Shown here: positions 1 to 12,000 of the stretch, one piece after another
Layout of the letters: every line of letters begins with the position of its first letter
Position numbering within the stretch: the first letter of the stretch is position 1
Assembly (NCBI RefSeq): GCF_011046485.1
Contig: NZ_CP049256.1
Span: forward strand, 2,232,001 to 2,296,000
DNA from: Microbacterium sp. 4R-513
GTDB taxonomy: Bacteria > Actinomycetota > Actinomycetes > Actinomycetales > Microbacteriaceae
DNA: 64,000 nucleotides
Direction of reading: 5' to 3'
Made by a program: the position numbers and the translations under genes
The notes under the pieces: generated by a model
The model's database searches: none
What the model was told of the DNA's origin: nothing
The model's input: the letters and a program-made list of their open reading frames with translations, nothing else

Positions 1-3000
1 ATCGGCGTCGGCGCATCGCTGCAGGCGGCGGGACTCACGCTCAGCGCGACCGTCAAGCCGGTCGCGGCCGACGACACCCACACGTTCCAGGCGACGGCCG
101 AAGCCGGCGCCGGCAACACGAGCGGCACGCTCGGTGTCGCGGGCGCCTTCGCGCTGAACCTCGTCGAAGAGGACACGCGCGCAGCAGTCGAGGCGAAGCC
201 GGCTCCCGGACCCGGCGCCCCCGGACCCGGCGTGGCGATCGTGGGGAACAACGCCGTGAGCATGACCGCGGGATCAAAGACGGCCGACAAGGCTTCGGCC
301 AAGGCGACGCAGTCCGGCGGCTCGACCGTTGGCCTGGGCGCCTCGCTCGCGCTCAACCTGCCGACGCACCGCGTGTATGCGGGCATATCGCAGGTCGCCG
401 ATCCGACGCGCGGACCTCCGCTCACGGGAGCCGGAGCACTCACGCTCACGGCGACGCACGACGTCGCGCTCACGACCACGGCGGAGGCCGGAGGCAAGTC
501 GGGCAGCGTCACGATCGTGCCGGCGGTCGCCATCGTCCTCGCCATCATCCACACCAACGCCTCGCTCGGCGGCAGCAGCACGACGCTCACCGCCTCGAGC
601 ATCACCGCCTCCGCCACCCAGAACGTCAGCGCCACGACCTCGGCCAAGGGCTCGACCGTCGTCGGCAGCACAGCCGGAATCGGCGTCTCGCTCGCACTCG
701 CGATCCTCGATGACATCCTGTCCGAGGCATCCAGTGCTCGAAGCCTCGCGGTCACCGGCGACGTCTCGTTCCAGGCCAACCAGCGCGTCGACGTCTCGAC
801 CGTCGCAGAGGCCGCCTCGAAGGGCGCCCCGGCCGCCTCCGACGGCGGGGACGGCAAGAACGTCAACAAGAAGGCCGACGACAACCTCGCGAAGGCGAAC
901 GAGAGCAAGCAGCAGAACGCCGGAGGAGCCAACTCGACGTCGTCGACGCCGAAGGCCGCGACCAACGACGACAACGGCGCATCGCTCTCCGTCGCCGGGG
1001 CCATCGCGATCAACGTCGTCTCGGCGTCGGCGCTCGCGCGGTTCCTCAACGGCATCACGGTCAACGCCGGCGGGATCGTCACCCTCAAGGCCCTCGGCGA
1101 CACCGATGCGAAGGCCGAGGCGAAGGGCGACTCCGCGGCAGACGCCTCGGTGGGCGTCGGCGCCGGCGTGGTCGTGCAGGCGGTCGGCATCGACATCCGC
1201 GCGATCACCGGCGATGTGACGATCCACGCGGCGGGCCTCGTCGTGACGGCCGGGATGCTGTCGGGCGACACCGACGACGTGGTCCGGCGCTGGACGGGCA
1301 CGACGTGGGAGGTCGTCCAGGAGGGCAAGGAGCTGCCCGGCCCGTCGAACGGCGACGTCGCCTATGTCAAGGACGCGGCCGACGACGGCCTGTACACCTT
1401 CGACGGCTCGTCGTGGAACCTCTCCACCGACGTCACGATCGCCTCGGGGGCCACTCTTCCCGGCTCGCCGAGCAACGGAGACCGCTTCCTCCTGACCGTC
1501 AAGAAGGACGGCAAGCCGGCGAACAGCGTGTGGCAGTTCAACGGCACGACGTGGGTCTTCGTGACCGCCGACGTCTACGCCAAGAAGGACGACCTGCCCA
1601 AGGACATCATCGAGAAGGACACCTGGTTCCGGCTGACCGACACCGACGGCGCCAACGCACCCGGCTTCTACAAGCGCAACGACAGCCACGCCTGGGTCGT
1701 CCAGTCGGTGAGCTTCACGCAGGGCGACACGCTTCCGGCGAGCCCCGCGACGGACACGTTCTTCCGGCTCTGGTCGCACGAGATCACCTCGATCGCCCGA
1801 GCGGGTGCGAGCAAGGCCTCGTCGGTCGGTGTCGCGGGTGCACTCGCCATCAACATCCTCGACACCACCGTCGAAGCCCTCGTCTCCACCGGTGCCGACG
1901 TCGTCCTGACCGGCGGCACGGCCACCGTCTCGGCGCTCAGCAACGAGCGCGACTTCGCACAGTCGTCGGGCAAGGCCGAGGTCGGCAGCGCGACGGGCGT
2001 CGGCGCGTCGTTCGCACTGCAGGTGATCGACGGCAGCAGCGTCCGCGCCGAGATCGAGAACGGCGCCGCCTTCACCGGTCCGGGTGCCCTCACCGTCCAG
2101 TCGACCGCCACACGGGACCTCTTCACCAAGGCCGAGGGCGGCACGACGGGCGGCACGGCCGTCACTCCCGTGGTCGCGCTCGTCGTGAGCGTCGACGACA
2201 CGGCGACCGCACGCATCGGGACCGCGGCATCCGCCCTGGTCGCCACCGGGGCCGTCACCGTGAAGGCGACGCACCTGACGTGGATCATGACCGAGGGCAA
2301 CGCGGATGCCGCGGGCAAGAGCACCGCCGTCGGCGCCGACGTCTCGGTTAACGCCGTCGTCGGATGGGCGACGCTCGCCGAGATCGCACGCAGCCTGCAG
2401 GGCACGTCGGTCGACGTCATCGCCGACTCCGAGATCCGCAGCGTGGCCAAGGCCGTCGCCAGTGCGAGCGGAGCGAAGGAAGACGGCAAGTCCGGTGACA
2501 AGGAAGGCAAGGACCAGGTCACCGGCGCGGACAACAAGAACCCGAACACCCAGGGCACGAACGGCTCGACGTCGTCGATGCCGACGTCCAACGGCGGCAC
2601 CAACGGCAGCAACGGGGCCACCGGGGCGAACTCGCAGTCGAGCAGCCAGTCCGGCACGGGCAGCGGCACGACGGCGGTCGCGGCGGCCGTCTCGGTCAAC
2701 TGGGTGGTCGCATCGAGCACGGCACGCATCGCGGCGAACGTCACGGTGACCTCGACGACGGGCGCGGTGACCGTCCGGAGCACGTTCGCGGCGGGGGCGA
2801 AGGCCCTGGGCACCGGCTCGGCGCTCGACTTCTCGACCGGCGGCGATCGCATCAGCGCCGCGATCGGCCTGAACGTCGCAGACCTCGACAACATCGCCGA
2901 GATCGGGACGGATGCCGTGGTCACCGGCCAGACCGGCACCACCGTCGAGGCGACAGTGCCCGTCGTGAGCGGGACGCCGAAGACCAACGAGTTCGTCGTG

Positions 3001-6000
3001 TGGGGCTTCTCCGCCAGCGGCGGCAAGAGCACGTCGTTCGCCGGAAGCGCCGCCGTGCAGATCCTGCTCCTCACGACCGAGGCGCGCGTCGGCGCCGGCG
3101 CCGACCTCTCGGCCCCGGCGGGCGGCATCACGGTCAACGCCCTCCAGAAGTACGGCACGCAGAACCTCGCCATCTCGGGTGCGCTCTCGCAGAGTAGCAA
3201 CGCGGCGATCGGCGGCTCGTTCGCGGTCGACTACTTCGAGATCACGACGAAGGCGTCGATCCAGTCCGGCACGGGCGCGGGCTCCGTCTCGCATGCGGAT
3301 GCCTCGGGCGCGATCGCCGTGACGGCGAAGACGACCCTCGTCGCCCTCAAGCCCGAGCTGCCGAAGGTGCTCGCCGACAAGCTCGAGTGGCTCAGCCTCT
3401 CGTCCGTCGCGATCGCGGGAGCCGCGAGCACGGGCGGCGCTGCCGTCACCGGCGCATTCATCATCGAGATCATCAACCTCGACACGCAGGCCTGGATCGG
3501 CGACGGCGCCCAGGTCAACCAGGAAGGCTCGATCGGCGGAGCCGGCCAGACGGTCACGGTCCGGGCCGAGGACTCGCTGCAGCTCATCGACATCGGCGGC
3601 ACGCTCTCGCTGAGCCAGAGCTCGGCGAGCGTCGGCATCACGATCGTCGTGGTCGTGGCCAACTCCAACGTGCGCGCCTGGATCGGAGACTCCGGCGCGG
3701 TGCGCGCGGGCGGCTCCGTCACAGTCCAGGCGGCCGCCGCCGAGGACTGGTTCGTCCTCGCCGTCGCCGGCGGGCTCAGCCTCAACTCGGCAGCGGTCAC
3801 CGGCTCGGTCGTCGTCCTCGTCTTCAACCAGGGCGGATCGGCGCCCAAGGTGGCGGCCCACATCGGCTCGAGCGCCGTGCACGCGCAGGGCGCGGTGCAG
3901 GTGCTCGCCTCTCGCACGGCCAGCGGCGCACTCGCGTCGGGCAACCTGGCGATCGGCGGCGGATCGGCCGGCGTGGGGGCGGCCGCCGTCGTGATCGTCC
4001 GCGATTCCGACGTCGACGCCTGGGTCGGTGGGGGCTCCGACATCCAGGCGGGCGGCGCCGGTCTCACGGTCAGCGCGATCCAGTCCGGCGACTGGAAGTA
4101 CGTCGCGGTCGCGGGGGCGGGCGGCAACACGGCCGGCGTCGCCGGCGCGGTCGTGGTCGACGTTCTGAGCGACACGACGTGGGCGCACATCGACAACGGC
4201 GCGACCGTCTCGATGCCGACGACGAACATCGCGGTCCTCGCGCAGGACACCACGACTGTCCTCTCGCTCGCCGGCACCCTCACGGTCGGCGGCACCGCCG
4301 GCGTCGGCGCAGGCGTGGACGTCGAGGTCATCGGCAAGGACACGCAGGCCTGGATCGGCACCAGCACGTCGATCAGCGGCTCGGGCAACCTCATGGTCGA
4401 CGCGAAGTCCCACGAGACCGTCACGAGCATCTCCGTCGGCGGCGGCTTCGGGGGCACCGCCGCCGTCAACGTCAACGCCGCCGTCTCGTCGCTGACGATC
4501 GTGACGAAGGCCTACATCGCCAACGCGACGGGGGCGGGCACGGCGGCCGTGGTCAACGTCGACGGCAGCGTGCGGGTCGCTGCCGACGAGAGCCTCGTGC
4601 TCAACGTCATCGGCGGCAACATCTCGGTCGGCGGCACGGCGGGGGTCGGAGCATCCGTCGCCATCCCGGTGACCTCCAAGGACACGCACGCCTGGATCGG
4701 CGACTTCGCGCGGGTCAACGCGAAGGGCCTCACGCCCGTCACGGTCAAGACCGGCAGCTACACCGTGTCGACCGTCGACCTGCGGTTCGCGCCCTCGAAC
4801 GTCAACACCTCGTCCGACACGATCACCGTTCCCGGCCACGGGTTCCAGAACGGCCAGCAGGTGCAGTACGACGCCGGCTGCGACGTCTCGTCCGACCCGA
4901 ACTGCGGCGCCGGCGGGCTCATCCACCGCGGCATCTACTGGATCGTCAACGCGACGGCCGACACGTACCAGGTCTCGCTCACGCAGGGCGGAGCGCCGGT
5001 CGACATCACAGACCAGGGCTCGACCGAGAACCAGCGCTTCTTCCGCATCGACCAGGCGAACGTGCCCGTCGACAACACCCCGCGGTTCAACCCGCAGACG
5101 TCGGTCTCGGGCAACCAGATCACGACGCCCTACTCGGTCGGTGCGGCGAACGACGACGCCGTCGTGTACTCGGCGGGCGGCGGAGTGGCGATCGGCGGCC
5201 TCGTCGACGGTCAGACCTACTTCTACAAGAGCCTCGGCGGCAACACCTTCCAGCTGCTCGACCGCAAGAGCACCGACGGCGGCACGCCGATCGCCCTGTC
5301 GCTCACGGGCACGACGGGCCGCGGCCACAGCATCACCAAGTCGGGCACGGCCCCCGCGGGCGACCCGAGCGCCATGGGCCCGCGCACCATCACGTCGCCC
5401 GAGGCGCCCTTCTCGGGCGTCGCGGTGACTGCCACCAACAGCGACGACGTCGGAGCGTTCGGTGTCGGCGTCGCCATCGGCGGCACGGCGGGCGTCGCGA
5501 TCGCCGGCTCGGTGGCCGTCAACAACGTCCGCACGTCCGCCCACATCGGCCACGACGCGCAGGTCAACTGCGGTGCGACGTGCGCCTCGAACATCACGGG
5601 CGCCGGCACGGCCCAGGGCGTGCGGGTCGCGGCCGCGAACCAGTACTACGAGCTCGGGATCGCAGCATCCCTCGCCATCGGCGGAACCGCCGGCATCGCC
5701 GTTCCCGTGGCCGTCCGCGTCGTCAACCTCGACACCTCGGCCTGGATCGGCACCGGAGCCACCGTCAACGCCCGCGACGACATCACCGTCACGGCGAACG
5801 GCAAGGACACCGTCGTGTCGGTGGCCGTGGGTGCCGGCGGCGGGACGGTCGGCATCGCGGGCACTGTCGCGGTGACTGTGCTCAACGTCAACACCTTCGC
5901 GTGCACCGGCACGCCGACCGGCGCGAGCGCGTTCGAGTGCCTCGGCAACGGGCCGACGCTGCGGGCGGGCGACAACGTGCTCGTCTCGGCGAACGACGAC

Positions 6001-9000
6001 TCGCGGATGCTCCTCATCACCGTCGCGATCGCGGGCGGGTACGTCGGAGTCGGCGCGGCCGTAGGCGTCGCGGTCATGAACAAGAAGGTCGCGGCGTACC
6101 TCGGCCCCAACGGCACGGTCTCCGCATCGGCCGGAGGCGCCGCGATCGGACAGGTAGCCGACGGCACCGTCAGCGCGGGCGGCTTCGGGCGCAAGAACTT
6201 CTCGGGCGTCATCGTGCGCGCCGACTCGTCGGAGAACATCTTCGGCCTCGTGCCGGCCGTCGCGGGCGGCTTCGTCGGCGTCGCGGGCGGCGTCGCGGTC
6301 ACGCTCCTCACGATCTCGGTAAAGGCGGCGATCGGCGCGGGCGGCAGCGTCACGTCGTCCGGCGGCGTCAACGTCTCAGCCACCGACCGCTTCACCTCGC
6401 TCACGATCGCGGGCGGCATCGCCGGCGGCTTCGTCGGCGTGGCCGGCGGCGTCGACATCGGCGTGGCGAACTCGTCGGTCCAGGCATCCCTCGGCTCCGG
6501 CCTCACGGTCACCGCCGGCGGCGACGTCGAGGTCTACGCCCTCTCGAAGAAAGACGTCTCGACCTTCGCGGTGAGCTTCGCCGGCGGCTTCGTCGGCGTC
6601 GCGGCAGCCGTCTCTGTCTGGACGATCGGCACGACGCCGACGGGTGAGTACAACGCGGCCGGCGGCGGCGAGGACCGCGGAACGTGGAATGCCGGCACGA
6701 CGTACCGCAAGGGCGACGTCGTGACCGACCCCAACGACGGGAAGAAGTACTCCGCCAAGGAGGACAACGTCGTCGGGGGCGCATCGCCGAAGAACAACCC
6801 GGCGAAGTGGCTGGGAGCCACGAGCGCCCTCGGCCGCGGCGACTACTCGGCCGGCCAGGTCTACAACAAGGGCGACGAGGTCAGGGGATCCGACGGCAAG
6901 TACTACACCGCCAAGAAGGACGGCCTGACGGGCATCGACCCGGTCTCCGACCACGACACGTTCCACTCCGACAACAGCGACGACTACGTCAGCGCGAACT
7001 GGCGTCCGGGCGGTGCGCTGAACTCGGTGCAGCAGGGCGGCGAGGTCGCCAAGGGCGACGGCGGCTACAAGGACGCGCTCAACGGAACGACGGTCGGATC
7101 GGTCGCCGCGTGGAACGCCCTGACCGACTACGGCGAAGGCGCGCTCGTCTCGTACAACGGCTCGAACTACTCGGCCAAGGTCGCCATCACCGGAAACGCC
7201 GCCAACGCGACGCCCGACACCGCGCCCGGTCAGTGGAAGCTCAACTCGGGCTCGGAGTCCAAGACCAACGACCGTCTCAACGGTCAGCTCGGCGGCGTCA
7301 ACAGCGCGATCGCCGGCGCGGCGCCGACGACCAACCCCGGAACCGACGCGCTCGGCACCCCGCCCACCGGCGGAACCACCGCCACGGTCGGCGCGATCAT
7401 CTTCGCCGGCGGCCACGTGCACGTGTTCGCGATCGACCGGCTCACGATCCTCGGCGTCGCGGGCGCAGGCGCGGTCGGCGCGGTCGGCGTCGGCATCTCG
7501 GTGCTCGTGCTCAACATCAAGAGCGTCACGGATGCCGGGGTCACCTCGACCGCGCAGATCACGGCGGGTGCCGGCGGTGCCGGCAGCGTCGCCGTCAAGG
7601 CCGAGATGATCGAGGACTCGTTCGGCTTCGGGTTCTCGGGCGCCGTCGGACTCGTCGGCATCGGCGGCCAGGTGGTCGTCATCAACGACAGCGGCACGCA
7701 GCACGCGCACATCGACGGCGGCGCGCAGGTCAAGCGGGCCGGCGGCGGGGTCACGGTCTCCTCCAAGGCCGACCGCACGCTCGAGAGCTGGTCGATCGGC
7801 CTCGCGGTCGGCGCGATCGCCGCGGGCGTCTCGGTCTCGGTCGTGAACGTCAGCGGCGACAACCGGGCGGACACCGGCACCGTCGCCGTGGGAGCCACCG
7901 GCAACGTCCAGAGCTTCAACGCCTCCACCGTCGACGACATCCACGTGACGGGCCGCGGAGTCAGCGTCTCGGGCGGAATCGGCGCGATCGGCGGCGTGCT
8001 GACCTTCGTGAGCCTCGAGGGCACAGCGGCCGCAGGCGCCTCGCCCTCCGGCACCGTCGGGTCGGGCGGCGTCCACGTCACGGCCACCGGCACTCGCACG
8101 GTCGACGCGAAGACCCTCAACGTGACGGTCGGCGGCGTCGCGATCGGACTCACGGTCGCCCGCGCCAACTCGGCCCGCCATCTCGAGTCGGCCGTCGGCG
8201 GCAGCGTGACGACGAGCGGCGCGGTCGAGTCCGCGGCGACCGCGACGAACACGGCGAACGTGCGCGCACCCGGCGTGGCCGTCGGCGGCGTCACGATCGG
8301 GATCACCGTCGTCTTCTCGGAGCTCTCCGGGCACACGCTCGCGAAGGCGACGGGCACCGTCACCGGGGCATCGTCCATCGATGTCATCGCCACGGCCGCG
8401 AACACGGCGGACACCCGCACCGAGCTCTACGCCGGCTCGCTCGTCGGTCTGTCCGGCGCATGGGCGAGCGCCAGGATCACGACCGGCGCCTACATCAAGG
8501 CGATCGCCGAGACGGGGTCGAGCCTCGGATCGACCGGCACGATCACGATCAAGGCGCAGACGCAGAACGACGGCAACAAGGCGCAGGGCATCATCGACTC
8601 CGCCTCGGTGGCCGGTCTCGCAGACCTCAAGGCGTTCGTCGCCATCGCCAATGTCATGAACGCCACGACGGCGACCCTCGACGGCGCCATCACGGCGGCC
8701 GGCGCGCTCATCGTCCGCGCCGACGCGCACAACACGGCGATCTCCGACATCCAGACCGGCTCGGTCGCCCTCGCGTCCCTCGCGATCGGGTCGAGCGACG
8801 CCAAGGTCACCGGCGAGACGAAGGCGTCCGGCGGCGGCTCGCTCTCGCTCGCGGGAGCGGATGTCGACATCCGCGCGATCAGCCACAACTCGGCCGACGC
8901 GAAGTCGAACGTCATGACCGGCGGCATCCTCCTCGGCGTCGCGGTGAGCGCGCCGACGGCCGATATCTCGGCGCCGACGACCGCCCGCTGGGACGGGTCG

Positions 9001-12000
9001 GTCACGGCGGCACGGAACGTCAACGTCGAAGCGGATGCCACGAACGCGGCGACCTCGACGCTCAAGGTGCTGGCGACCGGCCTCGGCTCGGTCACGGGCG
9101 GCTCGGCCGATGCCAAGATCACGACGAGCACGCTGACCTCGGCGGTCCTGGGCAGCGGCGCATCGGTCAACGGGGTGACCCAGCAGCTGCAGGTCTACGC
9201 ACACGCCGTCAACCGCTCGACCGCGGTAGCCGGCGGCAAGGGCTTCGGCGGCATCAGCATCAGCGTCATCTACCCGAACGCCATCGACAACGCGAAGACC
9301 AAGGCATCCATCGACGGAAATGTCGGCTCGACGCACTTCGACCCCGCCGTGAACGGCACCGTCGGCGACCCGGGTGCGGGCAGCATCCTCCTGAAGGCGA
9401 TCGGGGACGACGCGACGAACTCGAGCGTCTCGAGCCTCAGCGTCGGTCTCGTCGCGGTGTCGACCTCGACCGCCGAGGCGAACACGCAGCCGGAGGTCGC
9501 GGCGTCGCTCGGCGGCGGCCACGTCACCGCCGGCGGCAACCTGACCGTCCTCGCGCAGTCGCTGACGGATGCCGACTCCTACGCGAACGCGACGTCCGGC
9601 GGGGTCATCGACATCCAGGCGGGCTTCACCGCCAAGGCCGTCGCCAAGCCCACCGTGTCGGCGACCATGACCGGCGGGTTCGCCCAGGCCGGCGGGCTCT
9701 TCTCGCTCACGGCGCAGCACGGCGCCGCGCTCACGCCGCTCTCCGACGGCACCGTCCAGTCCATCAACTGCAACGGCGCGGACACGATCTGCTTCGCCCT
9801 CCCGCACGGCCTCAACACGGGAGCCACGGTCACCTACAGCGCTCCCGCCTCGGACGACGAGGACGTGCAGAACGGCACGATCCCGAACCCGAACTCGATC
9901 GGCGGCCTCGGCGACGGACGCACCTACGGAGTCATCCGGGTCGACAGCAACACCCTGCGGCTCGGCGTGGAGTTCAACGCTGCGGGAATCGTCCAGGCAT
10001 CCACCGCCACCCTCCACTTCCCCGGCGGCCACAACCTGCGCACCGGCGACCGCGTCGTCTACAACTGCAACGGCGGCACGGCACTCGGGACGCTGCCGAT
10101 CGCGGGCCTCACTTGCGGGAACGCCTACTACGTCTACGCCGTGGACGAGTTCGACCTGCGCCTCTCGACGACGCAGCTCACGCAGGCCGGCACCACCGTC
10201 GTCTCGCTCCCGAACCCCACGATCACAGGCGGCAGCGTCTTCACCGTCGGCAGCACCGCCGGCCTCGACGGCGCCGCGGTCGTCTACCACGCACCGGCCA
10301 CCATCGACTTCAAGTCGAGCCTCGTCGACGTGCACACCGACGGCGCCGGCGTGCTCGACCAGACGAACGGCGCGATCACCCACAACGCCTCGTGGAACAC
10401 GATCTACGCACCGAGCCACGGCTCGATCGGCGGCACCGAGTGGATCTACAGCGTCGCCAACGGCTCGGCGATCGCCGGTCTCTTCAACGGCCAGCACGTC
10501 TGGATCGTCGACCCGTCGATCAACGTGGCCGGGTTCCCGTCGGGCGCGCACACGATCCGCCTCGCCGACTCCGCCTGCCACGCGGGCTACGGCACCTACG
10601 ACCCCACCCCCGGCAGCTCGAACCACACCGACGACAACACGCCCTGCAGCACGAACGTGCAGATCATCGGCCTCGCACCCGACACGACGGCGGCGGGCCT
10701 CAAGGCCGACCACAGCCTGCGCCGCGTCGGCTACGAGTCGATCGGGCTCGTCGAAGGCAACATGTACTTCATCCACGTCCTCAACGGCACGCAGTTCGAG
10801 CTGCGCGACGCGAACGGCGTGACGCAGACGGGCCTCGTGAGCAAGTCCGGCCCCCACCGCCTTGTGAACGAGGGCATCGCGACGATCTCGAACGGCACGG
10901 GAACGCAGCAGCTGTACGTCGACCTCACCGGCTCGCTCACCGGCACGCCGCACGTCCTCATCGGCGTCGGCGGACCCGGAGCCCTGCTCGCGGACCTCGC
11001 CGGCGGCGCCAACGGCGTGGTGAGCGCGACTTCGACCGGCATCGGCGGCGGCCTCTTCCGCTTCAGCGACGTCTACTCCGAGGTGGACGTCCGGCCGACC
11101 GTCACGACCGAGGTGTTCTCGGGCACCATCCGCGGCGGCTCGGTCAAGATCGGCGGCACCAACTACGCCAACGCTGCTGTGAGCTCGGTGGGCAAGGGCG
11201 GCGGGTTCCTCGGGTTCGGGGCCTCGAACGCGAACGCCGACGTCGTCGACACGGTCCACACGAAGGTCGACGACGGCGCGAGCATCTTCTCGTCGAGCGA
11301 CATCGCGGTGACGGCCTTCGGGTTCGCAACCGCCAACGGCGAGGCCGTGAACCGCACCGGCGGTCTCATCTCGGGCGCCGACACGGACGTCGACCTCGAG
11401 ATCGGCTTCGACGTCTCGACCGAGATCGGCGGCGACCTGTCGGCGAACCGCACGGTGCTGGTGGATGCCGCGGCGGGCGCCGACGCGACGGCCCGCGCCT
11501 CGTCGGGCTCCGGTGGCCTGGGAACCAACGCCGACGCCAACGACGACGAGAACCAGGGCGTGCAGATCGGGCACGACCACAGCGCCAAGGTCACCACGAC
11601 ACTCCTCGGCACGGGCAGCATCGTGACCGGCGGCCGCATCCAGCTTTCCGCGGCCTTCGGACGGTCATACGCCGTCAACGACCTCAACGGCCAGATCGTC
11701 GACACGGCCGTCGACGTGCGGGGCATCGCCCGCTCCGACTCCGACGCCTACGCCCTCGGTGCCGACTCCGACGCCGGCGCGTACGTCCGCTTCGCAGGGC
11801 AGAGCAAGGTCGAGATCCAGACCGGCTCGACCGTCGAGGGCGCCGGAGTCTTCCTCCGCGCGGCGAACGAGAGCCTCAACCTGCAGGCCGACGCGAACTC
11901 GAACTGCGGCTGCGGCGGCGGCGACACCGACGCCCGCGCGAAGGTCACGGTGCAGTCGAGCTCCTCGGTCGTCGGCGCCGACGAGTCGGTCGTCCGCACC

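Larger units (their letters stand above)
1..9720 (+). repeat. Degenerate protein-coding beta-strand repeat array
   Basis: The first ~3200 visible residues repeat a unit of very roughly 60-70 residues. Its recurring pieces are A-x-IG-x-GA-x-V, then G-x-V-x-V-x-A, then a hydrophobic stretch such as GGTAGVGA followed by V-x-V-x-V. Clear copies lie near 3480-3760, 3860-4080, 4180-4400, 4630-4740, 5470-5800 and 6240-6500. The pattern suggests a stacked beta-solenoid. Low-complexity Lys/Asp/Asn/Ser linkers interrupt it at about 850-990 and 2470-2670. Confidence 0.7.

Noticed and set aside
274..5553. Very long minus-strand open frames opposite the giant gene (also 6376-11580, 13234-19008 and 19054-24414)
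   Set aside because: They are mirror frames of GC-rich coding DNA: Arg/Asp/Gly/Val-rich with no domain pattern, while the plus frame has clear repeats and family motifs.
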